Shown: in pieces, positions 16,614 through 26,140 of the stretch
How positions within the stretch are numbered: position 1 is the first letter of the stretch
How the letters are laid out: every line of letters starts with the position of its first letter
From: Reyranella sp.
GTDB lineage: Bacteria > Pseudomonadota > Alphaproteobacteria > Reyranellales > Reyranellaceae
Direction of reading: 5' to 3'
DNA length: 64,000 nucleotides
Assembly: GCF_004296935.1 (NCBI RefSeq)
Contig: NZ_SCVH01000154.1
Span: forward strand, 1 to 64,000
The notes under the pieces: generated by a model
What the model saw: only the letters and a program-made list of their open reading frames with translations
Databases searched by the model: none
What the model was told of the DNA's origin: nothing
Position numbers and translations under genes: made by a program

Positions 16614-18473
16614 TCAGTCCGGACGCAGGCCCGCCTTGCGCAACCCTTCGATCACGAGCTGTCGCTGACCAGCGTCGCGCAAGCGGGTGCCGAATCGGTC
16701 GGCATCGAAGAACGGGTCGATCTTGCGCACCGTCGCGACGGCTCGCGCAGTGTCGTCCGGCCTATCGAGCTGGGCATAGGCGATTGCCAGCAGCACGTAG
16801 AGCGAGCCGAAGCGCGGTGTCGAGCTGGCGTGGCGTTCGATCAACACCCGCGCCTGCTCGGGCTCGTCCAGCAGGATCAGGCGGAGAGCCTGATTGAACA
16901 GGTGGTCCGGTCTCGACGCCGTGGTCGGGTCGAGCCGGCGCGCCAGGTCCGTGGCGCGGCCCGATTCGTCCAGCCGGCCGACCCACAGGAGGACCGACGC
17001 CCGCGAATAGTAGGCCTCGGCGTCGCTGGGATTGATCGCCAACGCCCGGTCGATCGATGCCATCGCATCGTCGTAGCGGCCGAAATACGTGAGAATCTGG
17101 CCGAGCAGCCCCAGTGCCCGCACGTTGGCCGGATCGAGCCGCAGGGCTTCGCGCAGCTGCGCTTCCGCCTCCTGGGCCGCTTCGACCGGCGATTCAGTAA
17201 AGCCGTACTGGACGTAGAAGTAGAGCACCCGCGCCAGGCCGACGCGCGCGTCGGCGAAGGCCGGGTCGGAGGCCATTGCATGCTCGAACAGGGCGCGCGC
17301 CTGCACATGGGCCATCCGCGTATTGGTTTCGAGCAGAGCGCGGCCACGCAGCACCAGGTCGTAGGCGTCGAGATTCTCCGTCGGCTTGCGGCGTGCGCGC
17401 TCCCGCTCCATGCGATCGACCTGGGAGGCAAGCGAGCCGGCGATCTGCTGCACGAGTTCATCCTGCAGCACGAACAGGTCGCGGGTACTGGCATCGAAGC
17501 GGTCGGACCACAGGACGCGCGCGCCCTGCGCGTCGGTCAGCCGGGCCTGGACCCGCACCCGGTCGCCGGCGCGGCGCGCGCTGCCCTCGACGACGTAGCG
17601 GGCGCCGAGCTTCTGGACAACTTCGTCACTTGCCGCCTGGCGCCCCTTGAACGGCATGACGGCGTTGCGCGAAAGCACCGCGAGCGAGGAGAAGCGGCCC
17701 AGCGCGCCGATGACGTCGTCGGTGATGCCGTCGCTGAAGTATTCCTCGCCCAGATCACCACTCTGATTGGCGAACGGCAGCACGGCGATCAGCGGCGCGA
17801 TCGACTGCACCACGCCCGGAACCGGAACGCGCGGCAGGGCAAAGAAGGCGACGATGCCGGCCACAGCGACGGCGGCGGCGGCGAACGCCGCCAGCAGGCG
17901 GCGCGGCAGACGACGATGGCGTGCCGCCCGGGCCGGTGCGCCGGCGGCATCGGCCGGCACGACGTCGAAGACCTCGACGGGTTCGACCATGTTCTTGAGC
18001 GCCAAGGCGCCGCGGGACACGAAGCGTGCCGCGAGCTTACCCTCCGTCTGGTCGCGCACAAGCCGCGACACCGACACGCCGCCCGGCGATGCGACCGCCT
18101 CCAGGCGCGCCGCCAGGTTGACGCCGTCACCATAGCGATCGTCGCCATCGACGACGATTTCGCCCAGGCTGACGCCGATGCGGAACTGCCCGGGCGCGGC
18201 GGAGCCGGTCTCGGGCATTTCACACTGGATGTCGACGGCGCATTGCGTGGCCGAGACGGAGCTGGAGAACTCGGCGAGAAGCCCGTCTCCGGTTGTCTTG
18301 AAGACGGCGCCGCCGTGCCGCGCGATCGCCGGTTCGATGACCGCGGACCGTGCCTCGCGCAGCGCCCGCAGGGTCGCCGCCTCATCGGCCTGCATGTGCC
18401 GCGAATAGCCGACCATGTCGATCGCCAGAATTGCGGCGAGCCGGCGCGTCTCGAGCGGTCGGTCGGTCGACAT
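16614..18473 (-). CDS. Class III adenylate/guanylate cyclase with membrane helix and TPR sensor part
   Basis: A 619-residue signalling protein. Residues 10-180 are a class III cyclase catalytic domain, with the first metal Asp in LAIDMVGYSR, the second in KTTGDGLLAEF, and DRYGDGVNLAARLE. One membrane helix follows (about residues 195-220), then a TolB/FlgO-like segment (IAVLPFANQSGDLGEEYFSD) and several TPR repeats to the end. The architecture suggests cytosolic cAMP or cGMP synthesis coupled to an outer sensing part. The same architecture recurs at 40610-42412. Confidence 0.88.
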   Translation of the reverse strand: MSTDRPLETRRLAAILAIDMVGYSRHMQADEAATLRALREARSAVIEPAIARHGGAVFKTTGDGLLAEFSSSVSATQCAVDIQCEMPETGSAAPGQFRIGVSLGEIVVDGDDRYGDGVNLAARLEAVASPGGVSVSRLVRDQTEGKLAARFVSRGALALKNMVEPVEVFDVVPADAAGAPARAARHRRLPRRLLAAFAAAAVAVAGIVAFFALPRVPVPGVVQSIAPLIAVLPFANQSGDLGEEYFSDGITDDVIGALGRFSSLAVLSRNAVMPFKGRQAASDEVVQKLGARYVVEGSARRAGDRVRVQARLTDAQGARVLWSDRFDASTRDLFVLQDELVQQIAGSLASQVDRMERERARRKPTENLDAYDLVLRGRALLETNTRMAHVQARALFEHAMASDPAFADARVGLARVLYFYVQYGFTESPVEAAQEAEAQLREALRLDPANVRALGLLGQILTYFGRYDDAMASIDRALAINPSDAEAYYSRASVLLWVGRLDESGRATDLARRLDPTTASRPDHLFNQALRLILLDEPEQARVLIERHASSTPRFGSLYVLLAIAYAQLDRPDDTARAVATVRKIDPFFDADRFGTRLRDAGQRQLVIEGLRKAGLRPD

Positions 18474-18524
18474 CGCGTCAGCATGCCGCCTGCCCTCCTG
18501 CGCGTCCAGACAGCCGGGCGCGGC

Positions 18525-19427
18525 CTAGCTGCCGATGGCTGCCCTTCTTCGCTCGCGGGCGAGCTGGTGCTCGCGGTGGGCGATGTAGAGCGCCGAGGCG
18601 ATGACGATGGCGGCGCCGACGTAGGTCCAGATCACCGGCATCTCGCCCCACACCAGCCAGCCCACGAACACGGCGAACGGCAGGCGGAGATACTCGAACG
18701 GCGCCACCGCCGACATCTCACCGGCCTTGAAGGCCTGGACCCAGAAATACTGTCCGACGGTGGCGGCCAGCGCGATGCCGACCGCCAGGGTCCAGCCCCA
18801 CAGGTCGGGCCAGCGCCACACCCAGATCGCCGGCGCCGCCAGCAGGAGCGTCGAGAAGATCGCAAACTGCGTCAGGATCATCAGCGGCGTTTCCGAATCG
18901 GAGAGACGCTTCACCAGCAGGATCGAGATCGCCACCGTGGCGGCATTGGCCAGCGCCACCAGGGCGCCGAGCTGCAGGCTGCCCTCGCCCGGCCGCACCA
19001 TCACCAGCACGCCCGCGAAGCCCACGACCGTGGCGGTCCAGCGCCGCCAGCGCACCTTCTCCTTGGCCAGCACGACGGCGACCAGGACCGAGAACAGCGG
19101 CTGCGAGAAGGCGATGGCCGTCGCGTCGGCCAGCGGCAGCATCGAGACCGCATAGAAGCCCAGCACCATCGAGGCGGTGCCCATGAAGGTGCGCCAGAAA
19201 TGGCCGGCGAGGCGCTTGGAATGCCAGGGCTTCACGCGACCGGCCAGGATCATGGGCAGCAGCAGGACGAGGCCGATGACGGCGCGGAAGAAGGCGGTCT
19301 GGACGCTGTCGATCTGTTCCGACAGCAACCGGATCATGACGCCGGTCGAGGTGAAGATGAAGCCGCCGCTGACCAGCCACAACGCGCCCTGCACGTTCGG
19401 CGGCAGGCGTCGCAGCCAGGCGAGCAC
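18525..19427 (-). CDS. EamA/DMT-family transporter
   Basis: A 300-residue inner-membrane protein with about ten hydrophobic segments in two EamA repeats; GALWLVSGGFIFTSTGVMIR opens the first and LLVKRLSDSETPLMILTQFA falls at the start of the second. It resembles RhaT/SAM-type DMT exporters, but no substrate can be assigned. The GTG start at 19427 has AAGGGCGGA upstream. It lies 15 bp after the acyl-CoA synthetase stop and is probably the last gene of that operon. Confidence 0.85.
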   Translation of the reverse strand: MLAWLRRLPPNVQGALWLVSGGFIFTSTGVMIRLLSEQIDSVQTAFFRAVIGLVLLLPMILAGRVKPWHSKRLAGHFWRTFMGTASMVLGFYAVSMLPLADATAIAFSQPLFSVLVAVVLAKEKVRWRRWTATVVGFAGVLVMVRPGEGSLQLGALVALANAATVAISILLVKRLSDSETPLMILTQFAIFSTLLLAAPAIWVWRWPDLWGWTLAVGIALAATVGQYFWVQAFKAGEMSAVAPFEYLRLPFAVFVGWLVWGEMPVIWTYVGAAIVIASALYIAHREHQLARERRRAAIGS

Positions 19428-19442
19428 TAGATCGTCCGCCCT

Positions 19443-20978
19443 TCAGATCTTGCGGTCATGGCCGGCCCAGTAAGGTGCGCGCAGATCCTTCTTCAGCACC
19501 TTGCCGACCGGGCTGCGCGGCAGGGCCGCGATGAAGTCGACCGACTTGGGCGCCTTCACGCCGCCGAGCTTGTCCTTGGCGAGATGGATCAGTTCCTCGG
19601 CCGCCACGGTGGCGCCGGGTTTCAGTTCGACCACCGCCTTCACCGCCTCGCCCCACTTCTCGTCGGGCACGCCGATGACGGCGCAGTCCTGCACCGCAGG
19701 ATGGCTCCACAGCACCTGCTCGACCTCGCTCGGGAAGACGTTGAAGCCGCCAGAGATGATCATGTCCTTCTTGCGATCGACGATATAGACGAAGCCGTCG
19801 GTGTCGATGACGCCGATGTCGCCGGTATGGTGCCAGCCGAAGGTCGAGGCTTCTTCCGTGGCCTTGGGGTTGTTGTAGTAGCCCGACGTGACCAGGCCGC
19901 CGCGCACCACGATCTCGCCGCGCTCGCCGCGCGGCAGGATCCGGCCCTCTTCGTCCATCACCTCCAGCCGGACCAGCGGCGAGATCTTGCCGCAGCTCGC
20001 CAGCCGATGGCGGTTGTTGCTTTTCAGCGCCTCGACATGGTCCTTGGGCGAAAAGAAGGTGCAGATCATGCAAGCCTCGGCCTGGCCGTAGGTCTGGGTC
20101 AGCACCGGCCCGAAGACCTCGATCGCCTCGACGAGCTTGTCGACCGACATCGGCGCCGAGGCATAGACGAGATTCTTGAGCGAGCTGTAGTCGTATTTGC
20201 GCACGTCGGGATGGGCCAGCAGCATGTAGATCAAGGTCGGCGGCATGTAGATGTGCGTGACCTTGTGCTTTTCGATCGCCGCGAGGATGCCGCCGGGATC
20301 GGCCGTGCCCATGAAGATGTTGGTGCCGCCGAACGGCAGCATGGGAAAGGAACAGACGCCGGCCGCGTGGGTCATCGGCGCCACCATGAGATGGACCGGC
20401 GGCGCCTCGAGCGGCATGCAGGCCCAGAAGATCGAATTCATGGTCTCGATGTTGCGGTTGGTGATCTGCACGCCCTTGGGCCGGCCGGTGGTGCCGCCGG
20501 AGCTGGCGAGGAAGGCCACGCCATCGGGATCGTCGGGCAGGTCGGGCGCGGCGGCCTCGAAGCGCGCCAGCCACGCCTCGAACGACGGCAGGTCGAGGCA
20601 GACGAAGTCCTTGATCTTGGGGCAGGCCTCCCTGATGCGCGGCAGCGCGGACTCGAAGCTCGAATGGTAGAAGAGGAATTCCACATCCGTGTTGTTCAGG
20701 ATGTAGAGATTCTCCTCCAGAGCGTTCCGCGCATTGACCGGCGCCCAGGTGACCCCGGCGCGCACGATGCCGAGCAGGCAGGCGTAAGCCGCGGCATGGT
20801 TGGGACTGTAGACGGCGGCCTTGGCGCCGCGCCCCAGGCCGGCCACCAGCAGGCCGTTGGCGACGCGGTGGCTCTGGCCGCGCACTTCGGCATAGGTCCA
20901 GCCGCGGCTGCCGTCATGCAGGCAATGGCGCTCGGGGAAGAGATCGGCGCCGCGGTCGAAGTAGTCGATCAGGCGCAT
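19443..20978 (-). CDS. Acyl-CoA synthetase (AMP-forming, ANL superfamily)
   Basis: A 511-residue enzyme activating a carboxylic acid to its CoA thioester through an acyl-adenylate. Motifs in order are the phosphate loop LASSGGTTGRPKG, the adenine-binding TYGQAEA region, GWHHTGDIG with the hinge at DRKKDMIISGG, and the C-terminal catalytic Lys in PRSPVGKVLKKDL. Length fits fatty-acyl-CoA synthetases. ATG 20978 begins MRLIDYFDRGADLFPERHCL, the normal N-terminus. It starts one base after the GNAT stop. Confidence 0.87.
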   Translation of the reverse strand: MRLIDYFDRGADLFPERHCLHDGSRGWTYAEVRGQSHRVANGLLVAGLGRGAKAAVYSPNHAAAYACLLGIVRAGVTWAPVNARNALEENLYILNNTDVEFLFYHSSFESALPRIREACPKIKDFVCLDLPSFEAWLARFEAAAPDLPDDPDGVAFLASSGGTTGRPKGVQITNRNIETMNSIFWACMPLEAPPVHLMVAPMTHAAGVCSFPMLPFGGTNIFMGTADPGGILAAIEKHKVTHIYMPPTLIYMLLAHPDVRKYDYSSLKNLVYASAPMSVDKLVEAIEVFGPVLTQTYGQAEACMICTFFSPKDHVEALKSNNRHRLASCGKISPLVRLEVMDEEGRILPRGERGEIVVRGGLVTSGYYNNPKATEEASTFGWHHTGDIGVIDTDGFVYIVDRKKDMIISGGFNVFPSEVEQVLWSHPAVQDCAVIGVPDEKWGEAVKAVVELKPGATVAAEELIHLAKDKLGGVKAPKSVDFIAALPRSPVGKVLKKDLRAPYWAGHDRKI

Positions 20979-20979
20979 G

Positions 20980-21531
20980 TCAGCGCTCCGCCGGCGGCGT
21001 GGTGTCGCCGACACCCAGTGGCCGCTGCATCAGCACGCTGTCGAGCCAACGGCCGAACTTGAAGCCGATGCTCTTCAAGGTGCCCGTCATCTCGAAGCCG
21101 CAGGAGGCATGGAGCCGGATCGACGGCGTCTGCGCCGAATCGCCGATCACCGCCACCATCTGGCGCTTGCCGGCCGCCGTGCACCGCTCGATCAGCGCCG
21201 GCAGCAGCGCCTTGCCGACGCCCTGGCCCACCGCGTCCTTGTCGATGTAGATCGAATCCTCGACCGAGAATTTGTAGGCCGGCCTCGGCCGCCAGTTGCC
21301 GGCATAGGCGTAGCCCATCACCCGGCCGGCGCGCTCGGCCACCAGATGGGGCAGCCCAAGATCGAGCACCGCGGCGCGGCGCTTCTTCATCTCGGCAAGA
21401 TCCGGCGGATCGACCTCGAACGAGGCCGTGCCGTACAGCACATGATGTCCGTAGATTTCCGCGCAACGCGCCACATCGGCCTCGGTCGAGGCCCGCACGA
21501 TCAGTCCGCTCACGTCTATTGTCCCCCACAC
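20980..21531 (-). CDS. GNAT N-acetyltransferase, phosphinothricin acetyltransferase-like
   Basis: A 183-residue acetyl-CoA-dependent acetyltransferase. The beta-bulge and pyrophosphate loop are at EDSIYIDKDAVGQGVGKALL (Q-x2-G-x-G). The overall plan (IRASTEADVARCAEIYGHHV, HASCGFEMTGTLKSIGFKFG) matches the phosphinothricin/methionine sulfoximine acetyltransferase group. The native substrate is unknown. First gene of a three-gene leftward operon with the acyl-CoA synthetase and EamA transporter. Confidence 0.83.
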   Translation of the reverse strand: MWGTIDVSGLIVRASTEADVARCAEIYGHHVLYGTASFEVDPPDLAEMKKRRAAVLDLGLPHLVAERAGRVMGYAYAGNWRPRPAYKFSVEDSIYIDKDAVGQGVGKALLPALIERCTAAGKRQMVAVIGDSAQTPSIRLHASCGFEMTGTLKSIGFKFGRWLDSVLMQRPLGVGDTTPPAER

Positions 21532-21582
21532 CGATCCATGCGGGGACTATAGCGCGTCGACGTCAGGCGCGCGCGCCCGACG

Positions 21583-22221
21583 CTAGTTGCCGCCGCGCCG
21601 AATCGCGCCCGGATCGGGGCCGTCGAACTTGAACAGGGAGTCGGCCAGCTGCATGCCGGACTGCACGTCCTGCAGCGATACGTTCACCTGGTTGCCGCGG
21701 TTGTCGATGATCGTCCAGCCGCGCAGCACCATCGGATTCTCGCCGAGGCGGACGATCACCTTGCCCTCCTGCGGCTTCTTCGCCTGGCTCATGGTGACGT
21801 GCAGCATGCCGTCGCTGCGTTCGGTCTTCTCGACCTGCAGGTCGCCGCTCAGCGACAGCGGCTCCTTGACCAGGAACGAGGCGGCGGTCCAGCCGATCGG
21901 CCACTGGCCGAAGTCCTTCGTGGCGATGTCCCACATCGTCACCTGGTAGCCGTCGGCCACGATCTTGAGCTGCGACGGGGCATCGTATTCGAAGCGCATG
22001 CGACCCGGGCGGCGCACATAAAGCGTGCCCTGGACGACCGATCCGTTGGGATTGCTCTGCACGAACCGCGCCTTCAGCGTGCGGATCGAGTTGATGTACT
22101 TCTCGACCTCGGCCGTGGACGGCTGGGCTTGGGCCATTTCCTGGGCACCGGCGGGTGCCGCAGCGAGGATCGAAGTGAAGGACAGCAGAAGGGTGGCGAG
22201 GAGGATACGCATGGGCTGCAT
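21583..22221 (-). CDS. lolA: LolA-like outer-membrane lipoprotein carrier protein
   Basis: Periplasmic chaperone family that ferries lipoproteins to the outer membrane. Signal peptide MRILLATLLLSFTSILAAAP ends near AGA. The mature part has the LolA pattern VEKYINSIRTLKARFVQ, PGRMRFEYDAPSQLKIVADG and WDIATKDFGQWP, and NVSLQDVQSGMQLADSLFKF near the end. ATG 22221 or 22212 starts the signal; the longer in-frame start at 22290 would bury it. It could be the housekeeping LolA or a paralogue. Confidence 0.83.
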   Translation of the reverse strand: MQPMRILLATLLLSFTSILAAAPAGAQEMAQAQPSTAEVEKYINSIRTLKARFVQSNPNGSVVQGTLYVRRPGRMRFEYDAPSQLKIVADGYQVTMWDIATKDFGQWPIGWTAASFLVKEPLSLSGDLQVEKTERSDGMLHVTMSQAKKPQEGKVIVRLGENPMVLRGWTIIDNRGNQVNVSLQDVQSGMQLADSLFKFDGPDPGAIRRGGN

Positions 22222-22332
22222 ATGAAGATCGAATGCGGCGGAATCAAGCAAACTGACCCCTTTCCAAGCCGGTAAACGCCTGTTTACCATGCGTCGGAAC
22301 GAATATTTTCCGAATCAAAGGGGGAACCTTCG

Positions 22333-23460
22333 ATGCACGTCGGAATGGCCGCCGTCTTCCAGAACACCGGCCGCGCGCTCAGCGACCGCCAGATCTACCT
22401 GAACGAACTCGCGCTGGCCGACATGGCCGAGCCGCTGGGCTTCGAATCGATCTGGTCGGTCGAGCACCATTTCACCGACTACACGATGTGCCCCGACGTG
22501 GTGCAGTTCCTGTCCTACATGGCCGGCCGCACCAGGCACGTCCGGCTGGGCTCGATGGTGGTGGTGCTGCCGTGGCACGACCCGATGCGGGCAGCCGAGC
22601 AGATCTCCATGCTCGATCACTTGTCCGGTGGTCGCATGATCCTGGGTCTCGGCCGCGGCGCCGGCAAGGTGGAGTTCGACGGCTTCCGCCTCGACATGGG
22701 CGACAGCCGCGAGCTGTTCGTCGAGTACGGCGAGGCGTTGCTGAAGGGCCTCGAGACCGGCGTGATGGAATACCAGGGCAAGCACTACAAGCAGCCGCCC
22801 GTCGCCATCCGCCCCGCGCCGTTCAAGAGCTTCCGCGGCCGCACCTATGCCGCCGCCGTCAGCCCGGAGAGCGCGCGCATCATGGCGCGGCTGGGCGTCG
22901 GCCTCCTCATCATCCCGCAGAAGCCGTGGCGCGAGGTCGAGAAGGAGCTCGCCGAGTACAATACGCTCTATCGCGAGATCAACGGCACCGACGCGCCGCA
23001 GCCGATCTCTGCTGGCTGGACCTTCGTCGATGAGAGCGCCGAGCGGGCGCGCGAGATGGCGATCAGGTACATCGGCGGCTACTACCGCACCGTGCTCGAC
23101 CACTACCAGTTCGCCGGTGAGCACATGAAGAACCAGCGCGGCTACGAGTACTACGCCAAGATGAACGAGAAGCTCGCCGTCTACGGCGACCAGAAGGCGA
23201 TCGAGTTCTTCGCCGACCTGCAGGTCTACGGCACCCCGGAGCAGGTCTACGAGAAGGTGATGGCGATCCACAGGCAGACCAACAACTCGGCTTACATCGG
23301 AGTCTTCTCCTACGCCGGCATGCCGCACGAGGAAGCGGCGCGGAACCTGCGAATGTTCGCCGCGACGGTGATGCCGGAGCTGAAGAAATTCGACGCCGGC
23401 GCAGCGATCGACCGCGCGCAGCCGCTTCCCGACTTGCGTTTCGCCGCGGCCGCGGAGTAA
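22333..23460 (+). CDS. LLM-class flavin-dependent oxidoreductase
   Basis: A 375-residue luciferase-like monooxygenase (TIM barrel, F420- or FMN-using family). The N-terminus has ADMAEPLGFESIWSVEHHF, followed by RLGSMVVVLPWHDPMRAAEQ and RMILGLGRGAG, which are standard LLM segments. AAGGGGGAA lies before the ATG. The substrate is unknown. A palindromic stretch follows the stop and doubles as the ribosome site for the cytochrome gene, 29 bp downstream. Confidence 0.86.
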   Translation: MHVGMAAVFQNTGRALSDRQIYLNELALADMAEPLGFESIWSVEHHFTDYTMCPDVVQFLSYMAGRTRHVRLGSMVVVLPWHDPMRAAEQISMLDHLSGGRMILGLGRGAGKVEFDGFRLDMGDSRELFVEYGEALLKGLETGVMEYQGKHYKQPPVAIRPAPFKSFRGRTYAAAVSPESARIMARLGVGLLIIPQKPWREVEKELAEYNTLYREINGTDAPQPISAGWTFVDESAERAREMAIRYIGGYYRTVLDHYQFAGEHMKNQRGYEYYAKMNEKLAVYGDQKAIEFFADLQVYGTPEQVYEKVMAIHRQTNNSAYIGVFSYAGMPHEEAARNLRMFAATVMPELKKFDAGAAIDRAQPLPDLRFAAAAE

Positions 23461-23465
23461 GAGCG

Positions 23466-23483
23466 CTCTCCCCAGGGGGAGAG
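23466..23483. repeat. Perfect CTCTCCCC/GGGGAGAG palindrome
   Basis: CTCTCCCC (23466-23473) and GGGGAGAG (23476-23483) form a perfect inverted repeat between two rightward genes. The right arm GGGGGAGAGGA also serves as a strong ribosome site for the cytochrome gene at 23490. A longer version of the same palindrome is at 48578-48601. Confidence 0.6.
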
Positions 23484-23489
23484 GAATGC

Positions 23490-24350
23490 ATGCATCGGTC
23501 TTTGGCGGCGGCCGCGATGGCCGTGATATTGGGTGTCTGGTCCGGTGCCTCCGCCCAGTCGACGGTCGAGCGCGGCAAATATCTCGTCGAAAGTATTGCC
23601 GGCTGCGGCAACTGCCACACGCCGATGGGGCCGAACGGTCCGCTTCCGGGCAAGGCTCTGGCCGGCGGACTTGAGATTGCTCATCCCGGCCTGTTCACGG
23701 CCTACTCGACCAACATCACGCCCGACCCCGAAACCGGGATCGGCAAATGGACGGACGCGCAGCTCAAGGTCGCGATCCGCGAAGGCAAGCGGCCCGACGG
23801 CTCGCTCATCCGCCCGCCGATGCCCTTCGAACTCTATCGCGGCCTGGCCGATGCCGACCTCGATGCCATGGTGGCCTATCTGCGCACGGTGCCGGCGGTG
23901 AAGAACGTCACGCCCAAATCGACATATGAGATTCCGCTGCCTGCCAGCTACGGCCCGCCGATCGACAAGGTGATCGAGGCGCCGCCCAGAACGGACAAGC
24001 TCGCCTACGGCGCCTATCTGGCCGGTCCGCTCGGCCACTGCATCGAGTGCCATACCCCGCCGGCCGCCAACGGCCGGACCCAGTACGACACACTGCTCGG
24101 TGCCGGCGGCCGCCAGTTCCATGGGCCGTTCGGACTGAGCGTGGCCAAGAACATCACCTCCGACCCCGACCAGGGCCTGGGCAAGTGGACCGACGCCGAG
24201 ATCGAACGCGCCATCCGCAAGGGTATCGACCGGCAGGGCCAGCCGCTGAAGCCACCGATGGGCTTCGCCTATTACGACAGGATATCGGCCGACGACATGT
24301 CCGCGCTGATCGCGTGGCTGCGCAGCCTGCCGCCCAGGAAAACGCCCTGA
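23490..24350 (+). CDS. Dihaem cytochrome c
   Basis: A 286-residue periplasmic electron carrier or dehydrogenase subunit. A Sec signal (cut after SAQS, near residue 23) is followed by two haem c motifs, CGNCH at residues 39-43 and CIECH near residue 184. Each lies in a cytochrome-c domain with the later Met-bearing segments RPPMPFELYRGL and KPPMGFAYYDRI. The plan matches subunits of alcohol- or aldehyde-dehydrogenase-type complexes, but no dehydrogenase is adjacent. Confidence 0.88.
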   Translation: MHRSLAAAAMAVILGVWSGASAQSTVERGKYLVESIAGCGNCHTPMGPNGPLPGKALAGGLEIAHPGLFTAYSTNITPDPETGIGKWTDAQLKVAIREGKRPDGSLIRPPMPFELYRGLADADLDAMVAYLRTVPAVKNVTPKSTYEIPLPASYGPPIDKVIEAPPRTDKLAYGAYLAGPLGHCIECHTPPAANGRTQYDTLLGAGGRQFHGPFGLSVAKNITSDPDQGLGKWTDAEIERAIRKGIDRQGQPLKPPMGFAYYDRISADDMSALIAWLRSLPPRKTP

Positions 24351-24409
24351 CCGCTGGCGCGAACGGTCCGCTCGGCTAATGTAACGGCCGATGAGAAACG
24401 TCCCGTTTG

Positions 24410-26140
24410 ATGCTGGCTGATCTGAAGGCGGCCTGGCAGCTGCGCGGGCCATCCATCGGCCCGCGCCGGCTCGTCCATGTCGCCGTGCTCATCCTGCTGG
24501 CGGGCGTGAGCGATGGTGCGGGCCTGGTGCTTCTCGTCCCGCTGCTGAATTCCCTGGGCGCTCCGATGCCCGTCATGACAGGCACCGCCAGCTGGTTCCT
24601 CGCGCTTCTGCCGGCCACGCTCGCGGGACTGCTGCTGCTGTTCCTGGCTGTCGCCGTCGTGCGCGCCGTCGTCGCCCGGCTGCAGGAGAATGCCGTCGCC
24701 AGCCTGCGTTTCGACTATGCCGTCGATCTCAAGATCAGAACCTACGCCGCCATCGCCAACGCCTCGTGGTCGTACCTGCGGCGCAGGCGGACGGCGGACT
24801 TTCACGCCATCTTCGCCACCGAAGTCGACCGCATCGAGCACGGCGTCCAGCTGCTGCTGGAGATCCCGGCCCGCCTCGTCATCTTCCTCGCGCACATCGC
24901 CATCGCCTTCGCCATCGCGCCTGCCTTCTCGGCCCTGGCGATTGCCCTCGGCCTTTGCCTGGCCTGGGGTCTGCGGCGCCGGCTTGTCGAAAGCCGGCGC
25001 CTCGGCGACGTCGTCTCGGAGGCCGGCACGCGCGTCAGCCGGGAGATCACCGAGTTCCTGCAGGCGCTCAAGCTGACCAAGGCCTACGGCGCCGAGGCGC
25101 AGCATGTCGGCGCCTTCGCCGATGCCGTGCAGCAGGCGGAAGGCGCGGGCCTTGCGAACCGCCGCCTGCTCGCCAATACGGAGCTGATCCTGGAGATCGC
25201 GACGGCGGTGGTCCTGGCCGCCCTGCTCTGGCTGGCCGTCGACTGGCTCGGGCTGCCGCTGGCCAATCTTCTCGTCCTGATCTTCGTGTTCCAGCGACTC
25301 ATGCCGATGTTCCAGGACATCCAGAACCTGGCACAGGAATTCGTCCATTGTTCGTCGGCGTTCCAGATCGTGGCGGCAACCATCGCCGATTGCGACGCCG
25401 CCGCCGACCGGATCGGACAGACGCCGCCGGAGCGGGTCTCGTTCGACAGGGAACTGCGCCTCGAAGGCGTCGGGTTCGGATACGACGCGGCCGGCGACGT
25501 GCTGCGCGACATCGATCTTGCGCTGCCGGCCGGCTCCCTCACCGTCCTGTCGGGCGTGTCGGGTGCCGGCAAGAGCACGCTCCTCGATCTCATGGGCGGA
25601 CTGGTCGTCCCCACGGTGGGCCGAATCCTGATCGACGGCATCGAGCTGACGGCGGCCCTCGCGCCGGGCTGGCGCCGCTCGGTCGGCTACATGGCACAGG
25701 AGGCATTTCTCTTTCACGATTCCATCCGGGCAAACCTCGCATGGGCCGATCCCGCGGCATCGGATGAACGGATGCTCGATGTCCTCGGGCTGGCGGGACT
25801 GGCCGAACTGCTGCGCGCTCTGCCGGACGGCCTGGATACCGTCGTCGGCGACCGTGGCACCAACCTGTCGGGCGGCGAGCGTCAAAGGCTCGCCCTGGCG
25901 CGAACGCTGCTTCGGGAACCGCGGCTGATCCTGCTCGACGAGCCGGCCAGCGCGCTCGATTCGCAGAACGAGGACCGCATCCTCGAAACCATCGCCGGCC
26001 TGCACGGCAGGACCACGATCGTGGTGGTCACGCACCGGCCGGCGGCGATCATGGGCGCCGACCGCTACCTCGCGCTGGTCGACGGCAAGTTGATTGCCAG
26101 CCCGAGTGCCTCGGAATCGAAATCGCCGTTGGCGTCGTAG
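24410..26140 (+). CDS. ABC exporter (fused permease-ATPase), probable lasso peptide exporter
   Basis: A 576-residue half transporter: an N-terminal membrane domain of about six helices (residues 20-330), then an ATPase with Walker A SGVSGAGKSTLL near residue 385, signature LSGGERQRLALARTLL near 487, Walker B LILLDEPASALD near 507 and H-loop VVVTHRP near 541. It lacks a C39 peptidase domain, as expected of McjD-like lasso exporters, where a separate B enzyme removes the leader. ATG 24410 is preferred over the adjoining TTG 24407. Its 3' end overlaps the convergent glycosyltransferase-like gene by 76 bp. Confidence 0.87.
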   Translation: MLADLKAAWQLRGPSIGPRRLVHVAVLILLAGVSDGAGLVLLVPLLNSLGAPMPVMTGTASWFLALLPATLAGLLLLFLAVAVVRAVVARLQENAVASLRFDYAVDLKIRTYAAIANASWSYLRRRRTADFHAIFATEVDRIEHGVQLLLEIPARLVIFLAHIAIAFAIAPAFSALAIALGLCLAWGLRRRLVESRRLGDVVSEAGTRVSREITEFLQALKLTKAYGAEAQHVGAFADAVQQAEGAGLANRRLLANTELILEIATAVVLAALLWLAVDWLGLPLANLLVLIFVFQRLMPMFQDIQNLAQEFVHCSSAFQIVAATIADCDAAADRIGQTPPERVSFDRELRLEGVGFGYDAAGDVLRDIDLALPAGSLTVLSGVSGAGKSTLLDLMGGLVVPTVGRILIDGIELTAALAPGWRRSVGYMAQEAFLFHDSIRANLAWADPAASDERMLDVLGLAGLAELLRALPDGLDTVVGDRGTNLSGGERQRLALARTLLREPRLILLDEPASALDSQNEDRILETIAGLHGRTTIVVVTHRPAAIMGADRYLALVDGKLIASPSASESKSPLAS

